This document shows positions 1 through 8,478 of a stretch of DNA of 64,000 nt, one piece after another; positions within the stretch are counted from its first letter, which is position 1; each line of letters starts with the position of its first letter. Both the position numbers and the translations under genes were made by a program. The notes beneath the pieces are model-generated. The model was not told the DNA's origin, made no database searches, and saw only the letters and a list, made by a program, of their open reading frames with translations. Source of the stretch: F1-120-MAGs238 sp964484185. Its GTDB lineage: Bacteria; Planctomycetota; Phycisphaerae; Phycisphaerales; UBA1924. The stretch is from assembly GCA_964484185.1 (NCBI GenBank), contig CAZAEQ010000008.1, forward strand, positions 75,315 through 139,314. Reading direction: 5' to 3'.

Positions 1-612
1 CAAGTCCCGCACCTGGCTCTTGGGCAATTCACCAATCGGAAACATCATGTGTGCCAGTTGCTCACGCTTCGCGCCAAACAACACATACGACTGATCTTTT
101 GTCCCATCGATCCCGCGCCGCAACTGCAACCCGCCCTCGCCCTTAACAATCCGCGCGTAATGCCCGCTCGCTACAAAGTCCGCGCCGATCTGCTTCGCAT
201 ATTCGTGCAGCTTTCCAAACTTCAACCAGTCGTTACAGCGCACGCACGGATTCGGCGTCCTTCCATCCACATACTCATCCACAAAGTAATCAATGATCCG
301 CGAAAAGTCTTTCTTGAAATTGCACACATAAAACGGCACACCAATTTCCGCTGCCACCAGCCGCGCATCCGCCGCATCATTGATCGAACAACACCCCTGG
401 TGCCCAATCTTGATCCGGCTCATCGCCCCCGGCTTCTCCAGATCACACGCCTCCGCCGGAACCATCTCATCCAGAGTTTCCCCCGGCGACCCCAATCGCA
501 TGAAACACCCAACCACCTCATACCCCTGCCGCGCAAGCATCGCCGCGGCAACGGATGAATCCACCCCGCCTGACATCGCCACCAGAACCTTGCCTTTTGA
601 AGCCGCTTTCAC
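1..612 (-). CDS. mnmA: tRNA-specific 2-thiouridylase MnmA (3' end outside window)
   Basis: This gene encodes the enzyme that adenylates and thiolates U34 of tRNA Lys/Glu/Gln in the cytoplasm. The N-terminal 204 residues are visible. They contain the PP-loop motif SGGVDSS close to the start, CCSIND, the NPCVRCN region with a catalytic Cys, GHYAR, and the later KDQSYVLF motif, all in family order. No ATG precedes the PP-loop in this frame after an upstream stop, so I take the GTG at 612 as start; the ATG inside AMSGG would cut the fold. The gene runs off the left edge. The next gene upstream on the same strand ends 44 nt away, so the two may be co-transcribed. Confidence 0.93.
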   Translation of the reverse strand, partial: MKAASKGKVLVAMSGGVDSSVAAAMLARQGYEVVGCFMRLGSPGETLDEMVPAEACDLEKPGAMSRIKIGHQGCCSINDAADARLVAAEIGVPFYVCNFKKDFSRIIDYFVDEYVDGRTPNPCVRCNDWLKFGKLHEYAKQIGADFVASGHYARIVKGEGGLQLRRGIDGTKDQSYVLFGAKREQLAHMMFPIGELPKSQVRDL

Positions 613-656
613 CCCAAAGGATAGGAGCGGATTTCCCGCGAACTTTCAACCCAAAA

Positions 657-1727
657 TCACTGCTCCCGCACCTCATATCCCTCAACCTGAGCCGGCCGCT
701 CCAGATACACACCCTGCGGCTTCACCGCCTTCGTCGCCTCTCCACTTGGCCTCAGATCAACCGGCGGCGGCGCGGCATAGTTACGCGACTGCGCTTCCGC
801 ACGCTCCGCATGCAGCTTCTGCATCATCCGCGAATCGCGATCCGATTCCGCTGCTGCACTCTCCACTGCCCACACGCTCAACATCGCAAGTTGCCCAAGC
901 CCGATCAGAAACATCACCCAGCCGCATCCCACCGCAAAAAACATCAACAGGAAAATTCCAAACGACACAAAACCCACAAAGTTGGGCAGCTCACGAAACT
1001 GAAAACTGATAATCAATGCGGGCACACTGACACACAGCACATACGCGCACGTCCGCAGCCTCATCTCCAGTGCCTCATCCCGCGCCCAATACGCCAGACT
1101 CGCAAGGTGGAAACACAAAAATCCGATCCCGGTCAATCCCACCAGAAAACAAACACCAATACCTGCCGCGATATATCCCACACTCGGCGGCACAACACTC
1201 CACCCAGGAACCACTTGTATGCCCGGATTCGCCGCAAGCAAAATCGACAATTGCCACGCAGACAATCCCGCCGCAATCACCCACGCAAACTGTGACAACC
1301 GCGCAACCCACCGACTCTTCGCCCATTCCTTCTTAAGTTCATCTGCATCAACCACCAGACTCCTTCGGTCAGCAGTCAACAAAAATACTGCCCCGGTCCA
1401 ACACAGACAGCACACAAGCCAGATCAATCGCGGCGCGATCTCGTCCCTCATTCCCATTGAAACCAGAAAAGTCCCGATCGATGTCACGCTCGTCGCCAGC
1501 CCGATCCAGCACGCCGATGCCAGAAAATTCAAATAGCTCGCCGGCGCATCCGTGATGGTGTCCCCGAGCCTCCGCGTGCTCCGGTCCGCTCGAATCGCAA
1601 CACCACACTCCGGACAGGCCCCGCCTGGATCAATCCCCTTCAGGTCATACCCGCACTTGCGACACTGAATTGATCCCTCAATCCGCGGCAAGCTCCGCCC
1701 ACGAAGTATCTCATTTCCTACCGGCAT
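657..1727 (-). CDS. Zinc-ribbon multi-spanning membrane protein, function unknown
   Basis: A 356-aa protein with an N-terminal zinc ribbon (CRKCGYDLKG then CPECG, residues about 22-41), followed by about six to seven hydrophobic segments between residues 65 and 285. It ends in a polar tail of about 75 residues rich in Glu, Arg and Pro. Short CxxCGYxL...CPECG ribbons fused to membrane helices are common in planctomycetes, but I know no assigned function. A smaller protein with the same design lies at 6589-7077. Four cysteines suggest one zinc ion bound on the cytoplasmic side. It lies between ettA and mnmA on the same strand. Confidence 0.8.
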   Translation of the reverse strand: MPVGNEILRGRSLPRIEGSIQCRKCGYDLKGIDPGGACPECGVAIRADRSTRRLGDTITDAPASYLNFLASACWIGLATSVTSIGTFLVSMGMRDEIAPRLIWLVCCLCWTGAVFLLTADRRSLVVDADELKKEWAKSRWVARLSQFAWVIAAGLSAWQLSILLAANPGIQVVPGWSVVPPSVGYIAAGIGVCFLVGLTGIGFLCFHLASLAYWARDEALEMRLRTCAYVLCVSVPALIISFQFRELPNFVGFVSFGIFLLMFFAVGCGWVMFLIGLGQLAMLSVWAVESAAAESDRDSRMMQKLHAERAEAQSRNYAAPPPVDLRPSGEATKAVKPQGVYLERPAQVEGYEVREQ

Positions 1728-1827
1728 ACCACACTATACAAAATTCCAGCGATGTCGGCTGCATCAAAAGTCCGAACAACTTGCCAACACCACTCAATTT
1801 CAGCAACTTTTGCGTCTGATGGCTATC

Positions 1828-3528
1828 TCAGGCCCGCGTCACCCTTCGATACTTCATCCGGTGCGGCTGATCAGCCTGTGTCCCGAGCCGCTTATGACGC
1901 TCCTCCTCATAGCTCGACCAGTTCCCATGATGGAAGTGCAGTGTCGCATCCCCCTCAAACGCCAGAATGTGCGTCGCCAGTCGATCCAAAAACCATCGAT
2001 CGTGGCTGATGATCACGGCTGTGCCCGCAAAATTCTCGAGCGCCTCTTCCAGCGCCCGCATCACGTTCACATCGATGTCGTTCGTCGGCTCGTCAAGCAG
2101 CAGCACATTGGCCCCCGCCTTCAGCAACCGCGCCAGATGCACGCGATTTCTCTCGCCGCCCGACAAATTCTCCACCATCTTCTGCTGATCAGTCCCCGAA
2201 AATCCAAACTTCGACACATACGCGCGGCTGTTCATCTTCACTTTGCCAAGCCGCACTTCCTCATTGCCATCCGAAATCGCCGCCCACACGTTCTTGCCAT
2301 CGGGCAGCGAATCGCGCGACTGCTCAACATACGAAAGCGACACCGACTCGCCCACGCGCAGCACTCCGCTATCCGGTTGCTCCATCCCCATGATCATCCT
2401 GAACAACGTCGTCTTACCCGCGCCGTTGGGCCCCACCACTCCGACGATCGCGCCAGGCGGAATCGAGAAATTCACATTGTCCAACAGCAGCGTGTCGCCA
2501 TACGCCTTCGACACATTCTTCGCCTCGATCACCAGATCACCAAGTCGCGGCCCCGGCGGAATATAAATCTCAAGCTCCGCCGCCCGTTTCTCCTGATCCT
2601 CATTGAGCATCCGCTCATACGCCCCCACACGCGCTTTCGACTTTGCCTGTCTTCCCTTAGGGTTCTGCCGCACCCATTCCAGTTCTTTCGCCAGCGTTTT
2701 CTGCCGCGTAGATTCCTGCTTCTCTTCCAAACGCAACCGCGTCTGCTTCTGCTCAAGCCACCCGGTGTAATTCCCCTTGTACGGAATTCCATTGCCGCGA
2801 TCAAGCTCCAAAATCCATCCCGCCACATTGTCCAAAAAGTACCGATCGTGCGTCACCGCAATCACTGTGCCCGCATACCGCTGCAAGTGCTGCTCGAGCC
2901 ACTGCACACTCTCCGCGTCCAAGTGGTTCGTCGGCTCATCAAGCAACAGCACATCCGGGTTCGACAACAGCAACTGACACAGCGCCACACGCCGCCGCTC
3001 TCCACCCGAAAGCGTCTCGCACGTCGACTCCTTGGGCGGACACCGCAGCGCATCCATCGCCATCTCAATCTGGCTGTCCAGCGACCACGCATCGATCGCT
3101 TCCAGTTTCTCCTGCAAATCCCCCGACCGCGCCAGCACCTTCTCCATCTCATCCGGTTTCAAATTCGGATCACACAGCTTCTCATTCAGCCGGTCATACT
3201 CATCCATCAACTTCGTCACCTGGCTCGCGCCCTCGCGCACCACTTCTTCCACCGTCCGCTTCTCATGCTTCAGCGGCTCCTGCTCAAGGAACCCAACCCG
3301 AAACCCCGGCGCCATATCGATCTTGCCTTCAAACTGCTTGTCCTGCCCGGCCAGAATCTTCAAGAGCGTCGACTTCCCCGCCCCGTTCAACCCCAGCACA
3401 CCAATCTTGGCCCCATAGAAATAGGACAGATAAATGTCCTTCAAAATCTGCTTCTGATTAATCGTCTTCGTCACGCCCAGCATCGAGTAGATGATGCGTT
3501 GCGTTTCCCCGTTTGTGTTACTCGCCAT
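1828..3528 (-). CDS. ettA: Energy-dependent translational throttle protein EttA (ABC-F ATPase)
   Basis: A 566-aa soluble ABC-F protein with two ATP-binding cassettes and no membrane domain. Visible are Walker A GLNGAGKST and GPNGAGKTT, signatures LSGGERRRVALC and LSGGERNRVHLAR, and Walker B segments LLLDEPTNHLD and LLLDEPTNDID. The arm insertion after the first Walker A and the charged linker between cassettes match EttA, which binds the ribosomal E site and couples early elongation to the ATP/ADP ratio. E. coli EttA is 555 aa. I prefer the ATG at 3528 over 3534 because AAGGA lies 5 nt upstream of it but directly abuts the other. The next gene on this strand starts 100 nt downstream, and upstream is a 120-nt spacer. 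Confidence 0.95.
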   Translation of the reverse strand: MASNTNGETQRIIYSMLGVTKTINQKQILKDIYLSYFYGAKIGVLGLNGAGKSTLLKILAGQDKQFEGKIDMAPGFRVGFLEQEPLKHEKRTVEEVVREGASQVTKLMDEYDRLNEKLCDPNLKPDEMEKVLARSGDLQEKLEAIDAWSLDSQIEMAMDALRCPPKESTCETLSGGERRRVALCQLLLSNPDVLLLDEPTNHLDAESVQWLEQHLQRYAGTVIAVTHDRYFLDNVAGWILELDRGNGIPYKGNYTGWLEQKQTRLRLEEKQESTRQKTLAKELEWVRQNPKGRQAKSKARVGAYERMLNEDQEKRAAELEIYIPPGPRLGDLVIEAKNVSKAYGDTLLLDNVNFSIPPGAIVGVVGPNGAGKTTLFRMIMGMEQPDSGVLRVGESVSLSYVEQSRDSLPDGKNVWAAISDGNEEVRLGKVKMNSRAYVSKFGFSGTDQQKMVENLSGGERNRVHLARLLKAGANVLLLDEPTNDIDVNVMRALEEALENFAGTAVIISHDRWFLDRLATHILAFEGDATLHFHHGNWSSYEEERHKRLGTQADQPHRMKYRRVTRA

Positions 3529-3648
3529 ATGCATCCTTGCGGCCAGTTCCTGAGTCCCAGCGGCCGTACCACATCGTAGTGCGCGAGTTTCTACAGCAAC
3601 CGATCCCGATAGCCATCACGCCGCCCATTCCAACGCCCGCTCCAACTC

Positions 3649-4317
3649 CTATTCAATAACCACCGCCATCGCAAACCCATCCCATCCCTTCGCTCCCACC
3701 GTCTGAATCGCTGTCGCTTCTACGCGCTTCTCCCTTCCCATCATCTCAAGCACTCTTCTCGCCCCCTTCACCCCCTCATCCTCACTCCCCGCTTCCGTCA
3801 CCTTTCCATCACGCACCACATTGTCCACAACAATGATCGTTCCCCTTCGCGACAACTTCATCGCCCATTCAAAATAATCCGCGTTGCTCGGCTTGTCCGC
3901 ATCAATAAACACAAAGTCAAACGGCTCGCGATTCTCCGCCGCAATCTTGGGCAAACTCTCACTCGCTTTCCCCACACGCACCTCAACAACCTTCTCCAAC
4001 CCCGCCATCGCAATGTTCTTTTCCGCCACTTTCGCAAACTCCGGATTCAATTCCAGTGTCGTCACTCGTCCACCCACAGGCAACCCTCTCCCCATCCAGA
4101 TCGAGCTATACCCGCCCAGCGTCCCCACCTCTAGCACATTCCTGCTTCCATTGCTCCGCACCAGAAGCTGCAACAACTTCCCCTGCGCAGCAGTCACGCT
4201 GATCTCCGGCAATCCTGCCACAGAGCTCGCTTTGAGCACTCGCTCCATCACGTCATCCCGCAAGTTGAGTACTGAATCAAAATACGAATCAACCTTCGTC
4301 CACGCTGCTTCGCTCAT
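3649..4317 (-). CDS. Class I SAM-dependent O-methyltransferase (COMT/CCoAOMT type)
   Basis: A 222-aa protein of the O-methyltransferase family 3 (PF01596). The SAM-binding motif VLEVGTLGGYSSIWMG (about residues 60-75) is followed by TTLELNPEFAKVAEKN, the FDFVFIDADKPSNADYF motif with the metal-binding Asp, and GTIIVVDNVVRDGKV with the second metal ligand pair. The family methylates catechol or hydroxyl groups using Mg2+; the substrate cannot be told from sequence. Length is normal for the family. It lies 26 nt downstream of the phosphatase gene on the same strand and so probably shares its transcript. Confidence 0.9.
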   Translation of the reverse strand: MSEAAWTKVDSYFDSVLNLRDDVMERVLKASSVAGLPEISVTAAQGKLLQLLVRSNGSRNVLEVGTLGGYSSIWMGRGLPVGGRVTTLELNPEFAKVAEKNIAMAGLEKVVEVRVGKASESLPKIAAENREPFDFVFIDADKPSNADYFEWAMKLSRRGTIIVVDNVVRDGKVTEAGSEDEGVKGARRVLEMMGREKRVEATAIQTVGAKGWDGFAMAVVIE

Positions 4318-4343
4318 CGCTCATCTCCATCAACATTTCAGAT

Positions 4344-5639
4344 TCACTTCTCGCACCGAATCGCAATCAACGTCTGATCATCCATCAACGCCCCGTTCTT
4401 CGTAAACTTCCCGACTTCCTCGCAAATCTTTTCAATGCACCCCTTCGCATCCAGCTCGCAGCAACCCATCAAAACTTCATCCAGCCGCTCCAGCCCAAAA
4501 AGCTCTCTTGCCCCGCCTGCTTGCGCCGGCGCCATCGCCTCGGTAATTCCATCCGTATACAGCAACAACAAGTCGCCCCGCTCCAGCGTGATGCTCGACT
4601 CCGCAAACTTCTCACCCTCAAAAATCCCCAGCGGCAATCCTCCTGTCGTATCCAGCGATCGAATCTCTTTCCCCCTCAAAAGTCTGGGCGGATTATGCCC
4701 CGCGCTCGCATATTCCATTTTCCGCGTCTTGGTATGCAACCCCGCATAAAACGCAGTCACAAACGACCCCGATGTCGTATACGACTTCACCAGATGATGA
4801 TTCAAATACGCCAGCAACTCCCCCGGCGGATACGGCTTCCCCGGTCGCGTGTGTGCAATCGCATGCGTAATCGCCATCAGCACCGCCGCCGGTGTCCCAT
4901 GCCCCGACACATCCGCGATAATGATCCCGATCTCATTCTCCGCGACCGGGAAAAAATCATAATAATCCCCACCAGACCTCGCGCTCGTCTTGTAAAACGC
5001 CGCAATATCAAATCCCTCAATCTTGGGCATCTCTCTTGGCAGCAGACTCCGCTGAATCTCCCCCACCACCTGCAACTCACGATCCAGATCCGCCATCGCC
5101 GCCTTCAGTTGATTGCTCAACACCAGCGCGAGAACGCCGCGTCCAAACAGTCCCGCCTGCCAGTGCATCATCGGCATCATCGATGTATCGAACTCAACCC
5201 CCGGACCATACAGCGAAATCCCGACGTTCATGCCCTTCTCGCGCTCGTACTGCGGAAACGCTGCCAGCGTTTGAAACCCTTCCAGATAAAATTTCGCCGG
5301 ATCGTCCGCCTTCAATCGCTCCGGCAGATTCTCGATAATCACCGGCTTGTCCGCATACGCAATTTCACCAAGCAATCCGCCCGACATCCGCGGCAGTCTC
5401 TCCCGATTTTTCCACGGATTGATATCCTCTGCAAACTTCGATGATCGCGTAATCAGATATTCCGGAGGCTCCACCCCGCGCCGCGACAACGCCAGAAAAT
5501 CGTGCATCGGCACCAGTTCACCAATCCCCGACCAGTACTTACCGACCATCTCCTCCGGATCAGTAACATCCGAAATCGCCAGCATCACGCGATCGATAAT
5601 CTCGAGTTCTTCCTGCCAGGAGCGTTTTTTGATAGTCAT
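4344..5639 (-). CDS. PP2C-type SpoIIE/RsbU-like serine phosphatase with N-terminal sensor region
   Basis: A 431-aa protein. Residues 1-170 resemble a GAF-type sensor segment (I do not see clear ligand residues). A short helical linker ending in EIQRSLLP leads into a PP2C-like SpoIIE domain. The motifs SARSGGDYYDFF, IIIADVSGHGTPAAVLMA, YASAGHNPP, LPLGIFE, LLLYTDGITEA and DDQTLIAI supply the acidic metal ligands. Such RsbU-like phosphatases usually dephosphorylate anti-sigma-factor antagonists in partner-switching stress pathways, but no partner lies in the window. I chose the ATG at 5639 because the longer reading adds nine residues with no Shine-Dalgarno. Transcription is leftward into the O-methyltransferase gene. 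Confidence 0.9.
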   Translation of the reverse strand: MTIKKRSWQEELEIIDRVMLAISDVTDPEEMVGKYWSGIGELVPMHDFLALSRRGVEPPEYLITRSSKFAEDINPWKNRERLPRMSGGLLGEIAYADKPVIIENLPERLKADDPAKFYLEGFQTLAAFPQYEREKGMNVGISLYGPGVEFDTSMMPMMHWQAGLFGRGVLALVLSNQLKAAMADLDRELQVVGEIQRSLLPREMPKIEGFDIAAFYKTSARSGGDYYDFFPVAENEIGIIIADVSGHGTPAAVLMAITHAIAHTRPGKPYPPGELLAYLNHHLVKSYTTSGSFVTAFYAGLHTKTRKMEYASAGHNPPRLLRGKEIRSLDTTGGLPLGIFEGEKFAESSITLERGDLLLLYTDGITEAMAPAQAGGARELFGLERLDEVLMGCCELDAKGCIEKICEEVGKFTKNGALMDDQTLIAIRCEK

Positions 5640-5767
5640 GGGGCCGATTGTACGTTGCCCTTTCACAGGATAATTCCGCAGTCGTCCGGTCGGTCCTGCC
5701 CGCTATACCATTTTTCAACCGACCCACCGTGGTGGGTGGCGATCATGTCCTTAAAAGGAGATTTAAT

Positions 5768-6427
5768 ATGCAATGCAAGTGTCTTACCGGAATCTTCGCA
5801 GTCGTTGGCATCGCCGGCATCGTCGGATCAATCGCTCTGACACAGCCCGCGAAAGATAAGAAAGATAAACAACCTGCTCCCGCTGGTCAGCCCGAACATC
5901 AATTGCCGCCAGGCATGACCGAAGAAGACATGAAGAATTTCATGGAAGCTGCCACACCCGGCCCCATGCACGCCCACCTCAATAAGGGCATCGGCACCTG
6001 GTCTGGCAAGTCCTCTATGTGGATGACCCCCGGTGGCGAACCCACCAAGAGCGAAACTACATCGGTCGTCACCGGCCTCATGGATGGCAAGTTCGTCCAG
6101 GTCAATGTCTCCGGCGACATGCCCGGGATGGGCCCCTTCCATGGCATGGGGATCAACGGCTACGACAATGTCGCCAGGAAATTCGTCTCCACCTGGATCG
6201 ACAACATGGGTACCACCATGATGATCGGCACCGGTGAACTCTCAGCCAATGGCAAGACTCTCACCTGGAACTACACCTACAGCTGCCCGATCACCAAAAA
6301 GGCGACTGTGATGCGCCAAGTCGAAACCAGCACCGGCCCCAACTCCATGACCCTCGAAATGTTCGGCCCCGATCCCAAGACCGGCGTTGAATACAAGATG
6401 GGGCTCATCGAAATGACCAAGCGCTAA
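5768..6427 (+). CDS. DUF1579 family exported protein
   Basis: A 219-aa protein starting at an ATG preceded by an excellent AAAAGGAG site 6 nt upstream. An N-terminal hydrophobic stretch (CLTGIFAVVGIAGIVGSIAL) is a Sec signal or anchor, followed by a Lys/Pro-rich linker and the DUF1579 domain. That domain starts at HAHLNKGIGTWSGKS and ends with the YKMGLIEMTKR strand, as the family does. DUF1579 proteins fold like small lipocalin-like barrels; their ligand is unknown. It diverges from the phosphatase gene across about 130 nt and ends before a strong terminator, so it is probably a single-gene transcript. Confidence 0.88.
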   Translation: MQCKCLTGIFAVVGIAGIVGSIALTQPAKDKKDKQPAPAGQPEHQLPPGMTEEDMKNFMEAATPGPMHAHLNKGIGTWSGKSSMWMTPGGEPTKSETTSVVTGLMDGKFVQVNVSGDMPGMGPFHGMGINGYDNVARKFVSTWIDNMGTTMMIGTGELSANGKTLTWNYTYSCPITKKATVMRQVETSTGPNSMTLEMFGPDPKTGVEYKMGLIEMTKR

Positions 6428-6466
6428 ACATCCAATCCGTCTCTCCGCGGCAACCAAACTCGCTTA

Positions 6467-6502
6467 CGCCCGCCAGTTCAATACTGGCGGGCGTTTCTAT
6501 TT
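6467..6502 (+). terminator. Rho-independent terminator after the DUF1579 gene
   Basis: Perfect 10-bp stem CGCCCGCCAG / CTGGCGGGCG with a 7-nt loop, followed by TTTCTATTTG. It begins 40 nt after the stop codon of the DUF1579 gene. Confidence 0.85.
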
Positions 6503-6588
6503 GATTCGCCCGCGCAACTGTGCCGATACCTCTATTTCCCGCAATTCTTTCGAACATCACATTCCTTCCACTACTATGACACTGCTTG

Positions 6589-7077
6589 ATGCCAGCTCCA
6601 GACGCCCTTGACTCTACCTCATTCTGCCCCGGCTGCGGCTACACGCTGGCTGGCCTCTCTGTCCCTGGAACCTGCCCCGAGTGTTCCCGCCGCTACTTCG
6701 GTGCTAATCGCTGGGTCGCCCCCGCGCCCCCATCAACCCTCGACAACCTGCACTCCTTCTGTGCCCCGCTCCTCTGGTTCTTCGCCGGCTTCATCGCGAT
6801 CCATGTGGCGGCTCACACTTCAAAAACTTTGACGCTCGTTCTCTACCTCTTCGCTATGCCCAGCATCGTTTTCGGAGTCTTTGCCTCTCTAGTCTGGCCC
6901 TTCTTCGCCTCATCAAAATGGCTCCGCCGCAACGCTCCACCCGGACTCTCAAACATCGGGACCTTCCACGCCATCAGCGCTGTAAACCGCACTGCATGGG
7001 TCTTCTTCGTGATCTCTGTCATTGGAATGCCAGTGCCGCTGGTGGTGACAATTGCTTATTTTTACTTCGGGCTGTAA
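6589..7077 (+). CDS. Small zinc-ribbon membrane protein, function unknown
   Basis: A 162-aa protein with CPGCGYTLAGL and CPECSRRYFG near the N-terminus (a four-Cys zinc ribbon) and three hydrophobic segments (about residues 58-75, 80-105 and 135-160). The plan is the same as in the 356-aa protein at 657-1727, so both belong to the planctomycete zinc-ribbon membrane proteins. A TTG directly precedes the ATG; I start at the ATG. Its stop lies one base from the stop of the convergent gene at 7079-8035. No function can be assigned. Confidence 0.72.
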   Translation: MPAPDALDSTSFCPGCGYTLAGLSVPGTCPECSRRYFGANRWVAPAPPSTLDNLHSFCAPLLWFFAGFIAIHVAAHTSKTLTLVLYLFAMPSIVFGVFASLVWPFFASSKWLRRNAPPGLSNIGTFHAISAVNRTAWVFFVISVIGMPVPLVVTIAYFYFGL

Positions 7078-7078
7078 A

Positions 7079-8035
7079 TCACAACGCTCGCGGATTGGCA
7101 CCCTGAGAAGAGAGTCCTAAGTGCTGAGTACTGAGTGCTGAGGAGGAGTCGGTGGCACCCTGAGATTTCGTGTGTTTATCTGCCTGTTTGCGTTGTGAGT
7201 TGGTCTGACGCAGGAGCTCGGTCTCGTATTTCAGGGCGGCGATCTTTTCTTGGCGTATGAGGTGGTCTTCGCGCTGGTTGAAGAGGCGTTCATCGCGGGC
7301 TTGCTTGGCGGCCTGAGCTTGTTCTCGCTTGGCTTCGCGTTCGATACGGCGTTGATCTCTTTCTTTGGCCGCCTTTTCGCGCTGGGCGCGAGCGAGGGCG
7401 CGGTCCTGGATGGAGAGGACTTTGGTCAGTTCGCGGGTGAGGGGTTCGCGCTTGTAGCCGGCGCCGACCTGGTCGAGAGATTCGGAGATGCGTTCGACTG
7501 CGCTTGAGTTTTGAAGTTGGGCGTAGACGACCATGAGGGCGGAGAGTTGGGCGACATCGTTTGGATTGAGATAGTCGAAGTCGTGATTGTCGAGGATGTG
7601 CTGTAGTTTGTGCATGGCTTTGGTGGCGGGTTTTGATGCGATCAGATCGCGTGCGGCGGCGATTTCAGTTGGGGAGAGTGGTGAGTTGTGAGTGCTGGGT
7701 GCTGAGGCAGGGGTTGAATCGGAAGGCGATTTGAGATTTGAGATTTCAGAGGGGGAATCAGGAGATAGGACTGATAGGTCGGATAGGACCAATGGGACTG
7801 ATATAGGACAAGGCACTGCCGAAGCGATTTTGGATCTGATACTTGAGGTTTCAGAAGGGGAGGCCGGAGCGGTGGTGTTCTGTGCGAGGGGCGCGGAGTG
7901 GTTGGGGAGTTTGCTGCGGTACTCGCGGTCCATGGCGGCAATTGCCTCGGCTTCGAAGGGGCTGTTGCGTTGGGCGCGGTGCTTTTGGATGGACTGGCCG
8001 ATGCGGTTGGACTTTTTGCTGTTGCGGTGAGACAT
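7079..8035 (-). CDS. Low-complexity coiled-coil protein, unknown function
   Basis: A 318-aa protein, start placed at the ATG preceding SHRNSKKSNR, which gives a basic N-terminus. Residues 35-140 are Ser/Pro/Leu-rich and encoded by near-repetitive DNA (runs like GATTTGAGATTTGAG and GGACTGATAGGTCGGATAGG). Residues about 135-200 form a compact helical region (AARDLIASKPATKAMHKLQ...), and residues about 205-290 a long Arg/Glu/Lys/Gln-rich coiled coil (ARAQREKAAKERDQRR). The C-terminus is again low-complexity. No known domain is recognisable. The sequence fits a conserved hypothetical protein with repeat expansions. An alternative ATG at 8080 would add 15 residues. Confidence 0.62.
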   Translation of the reverse strand: MSHRNSKKSNRIGQSIQKHRAQRNSPFEAEAIAAMDREYRSKLPNHSAPLAQNTTAPASPSETSSIRSKIASAVPCPISVPLVLSDLSVLSPDSPSEISNLKSPSDSTPASAPSTHNSPLSPTEIAAARDLIASKPATKAMHKLQHILDNHDFDYLNPNDVAQLSALMVVYAQLQNSSAVERISESLDQVGAGYKREPLTRELTKVLSIQDRALARAQREKAAKERDQRRIEREAKREQAQAAKQARDERLFNQREDHLIRQEKIAALKYETELLRQTNSQRKQADKHTKSQGATDSSSALSTQHLGLSSQGANPRAL

Positions 8036-8478
8036 GGGAAGGCTCCTGGGTAGGTCGGGGAAGTGCGATGCGACGAGCACTCACGTCCCCTACCTATGGC
8101 TGGGCGGGACAAAACGGGAGGCGCTTTTTGTCCGGTACGAGGGGGTCAAAAGACGTAAGTCCTTGTGGCATAAGGCTGAAAATTATTTTCAACCGCGCGA
8201 AAAATCCTCGTGTTAGGGGGCGCGCATCGCGGGCGCAAAGCGTCCGGTGCGCCAGGGTAAACACTGGGTTTTGACCCGAAAAACCTTATAAGTTTATAAG
8301 GTAATGTTTTGTGTTTGGAACGTGTTATCGGGCTTGGTATCGGACATTTCGAGGGCGCATCATGTCCGGTATCGGAAAAAGAACCGCTCACGCAAAGAAG
8401 CTGGAGAGCAAAAGAGGGGGAGAGAAATGCAAGAGCACTTGAAGTTCAAGGACGCAGTTTTGAAAGGGAACGGAGTAC
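8036..8478. other. Intergenic region with inverted repeats, no gene seen
   Basis: These 443 nt lie between two leftward genes. They hold a perfect 8-bp inverted repeat at 8284-8301, a 7-bp inverted repeat CGGACAT/ATGTCCG at 8341-8347 and 8362-8368, and a GC-rich stretch at 8215-8260. Short open frames on both strands lack a start site or composition that would support them. Confidence 0.5.
8284..8301. promoter_or_regulatory. Perfect short palindrome, possible operator
   Basis: CCTTATAA, two bases, TTATAAGG: a perfect 8-bp inverted repeat of operator size, 250 nt upstream of the coiled-coil gene and 180 nt downstream of the propeller gene. There is no T-run on either side, so it is not a terminator. 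Confidence 0.35.

Noticed and set aside
1810..3579. Plus-strand frame of 589 codons
   Set aside because: It is the antisense shadow of ettA; Arg/His/Pro-rich translation typical of GC-rich complement.
4521..5444. Plus-strand frame of 307 codons
   Set aside because: Antisense to the SpoIIE-type phosphatase; Arg/His-rich translation and no start site.
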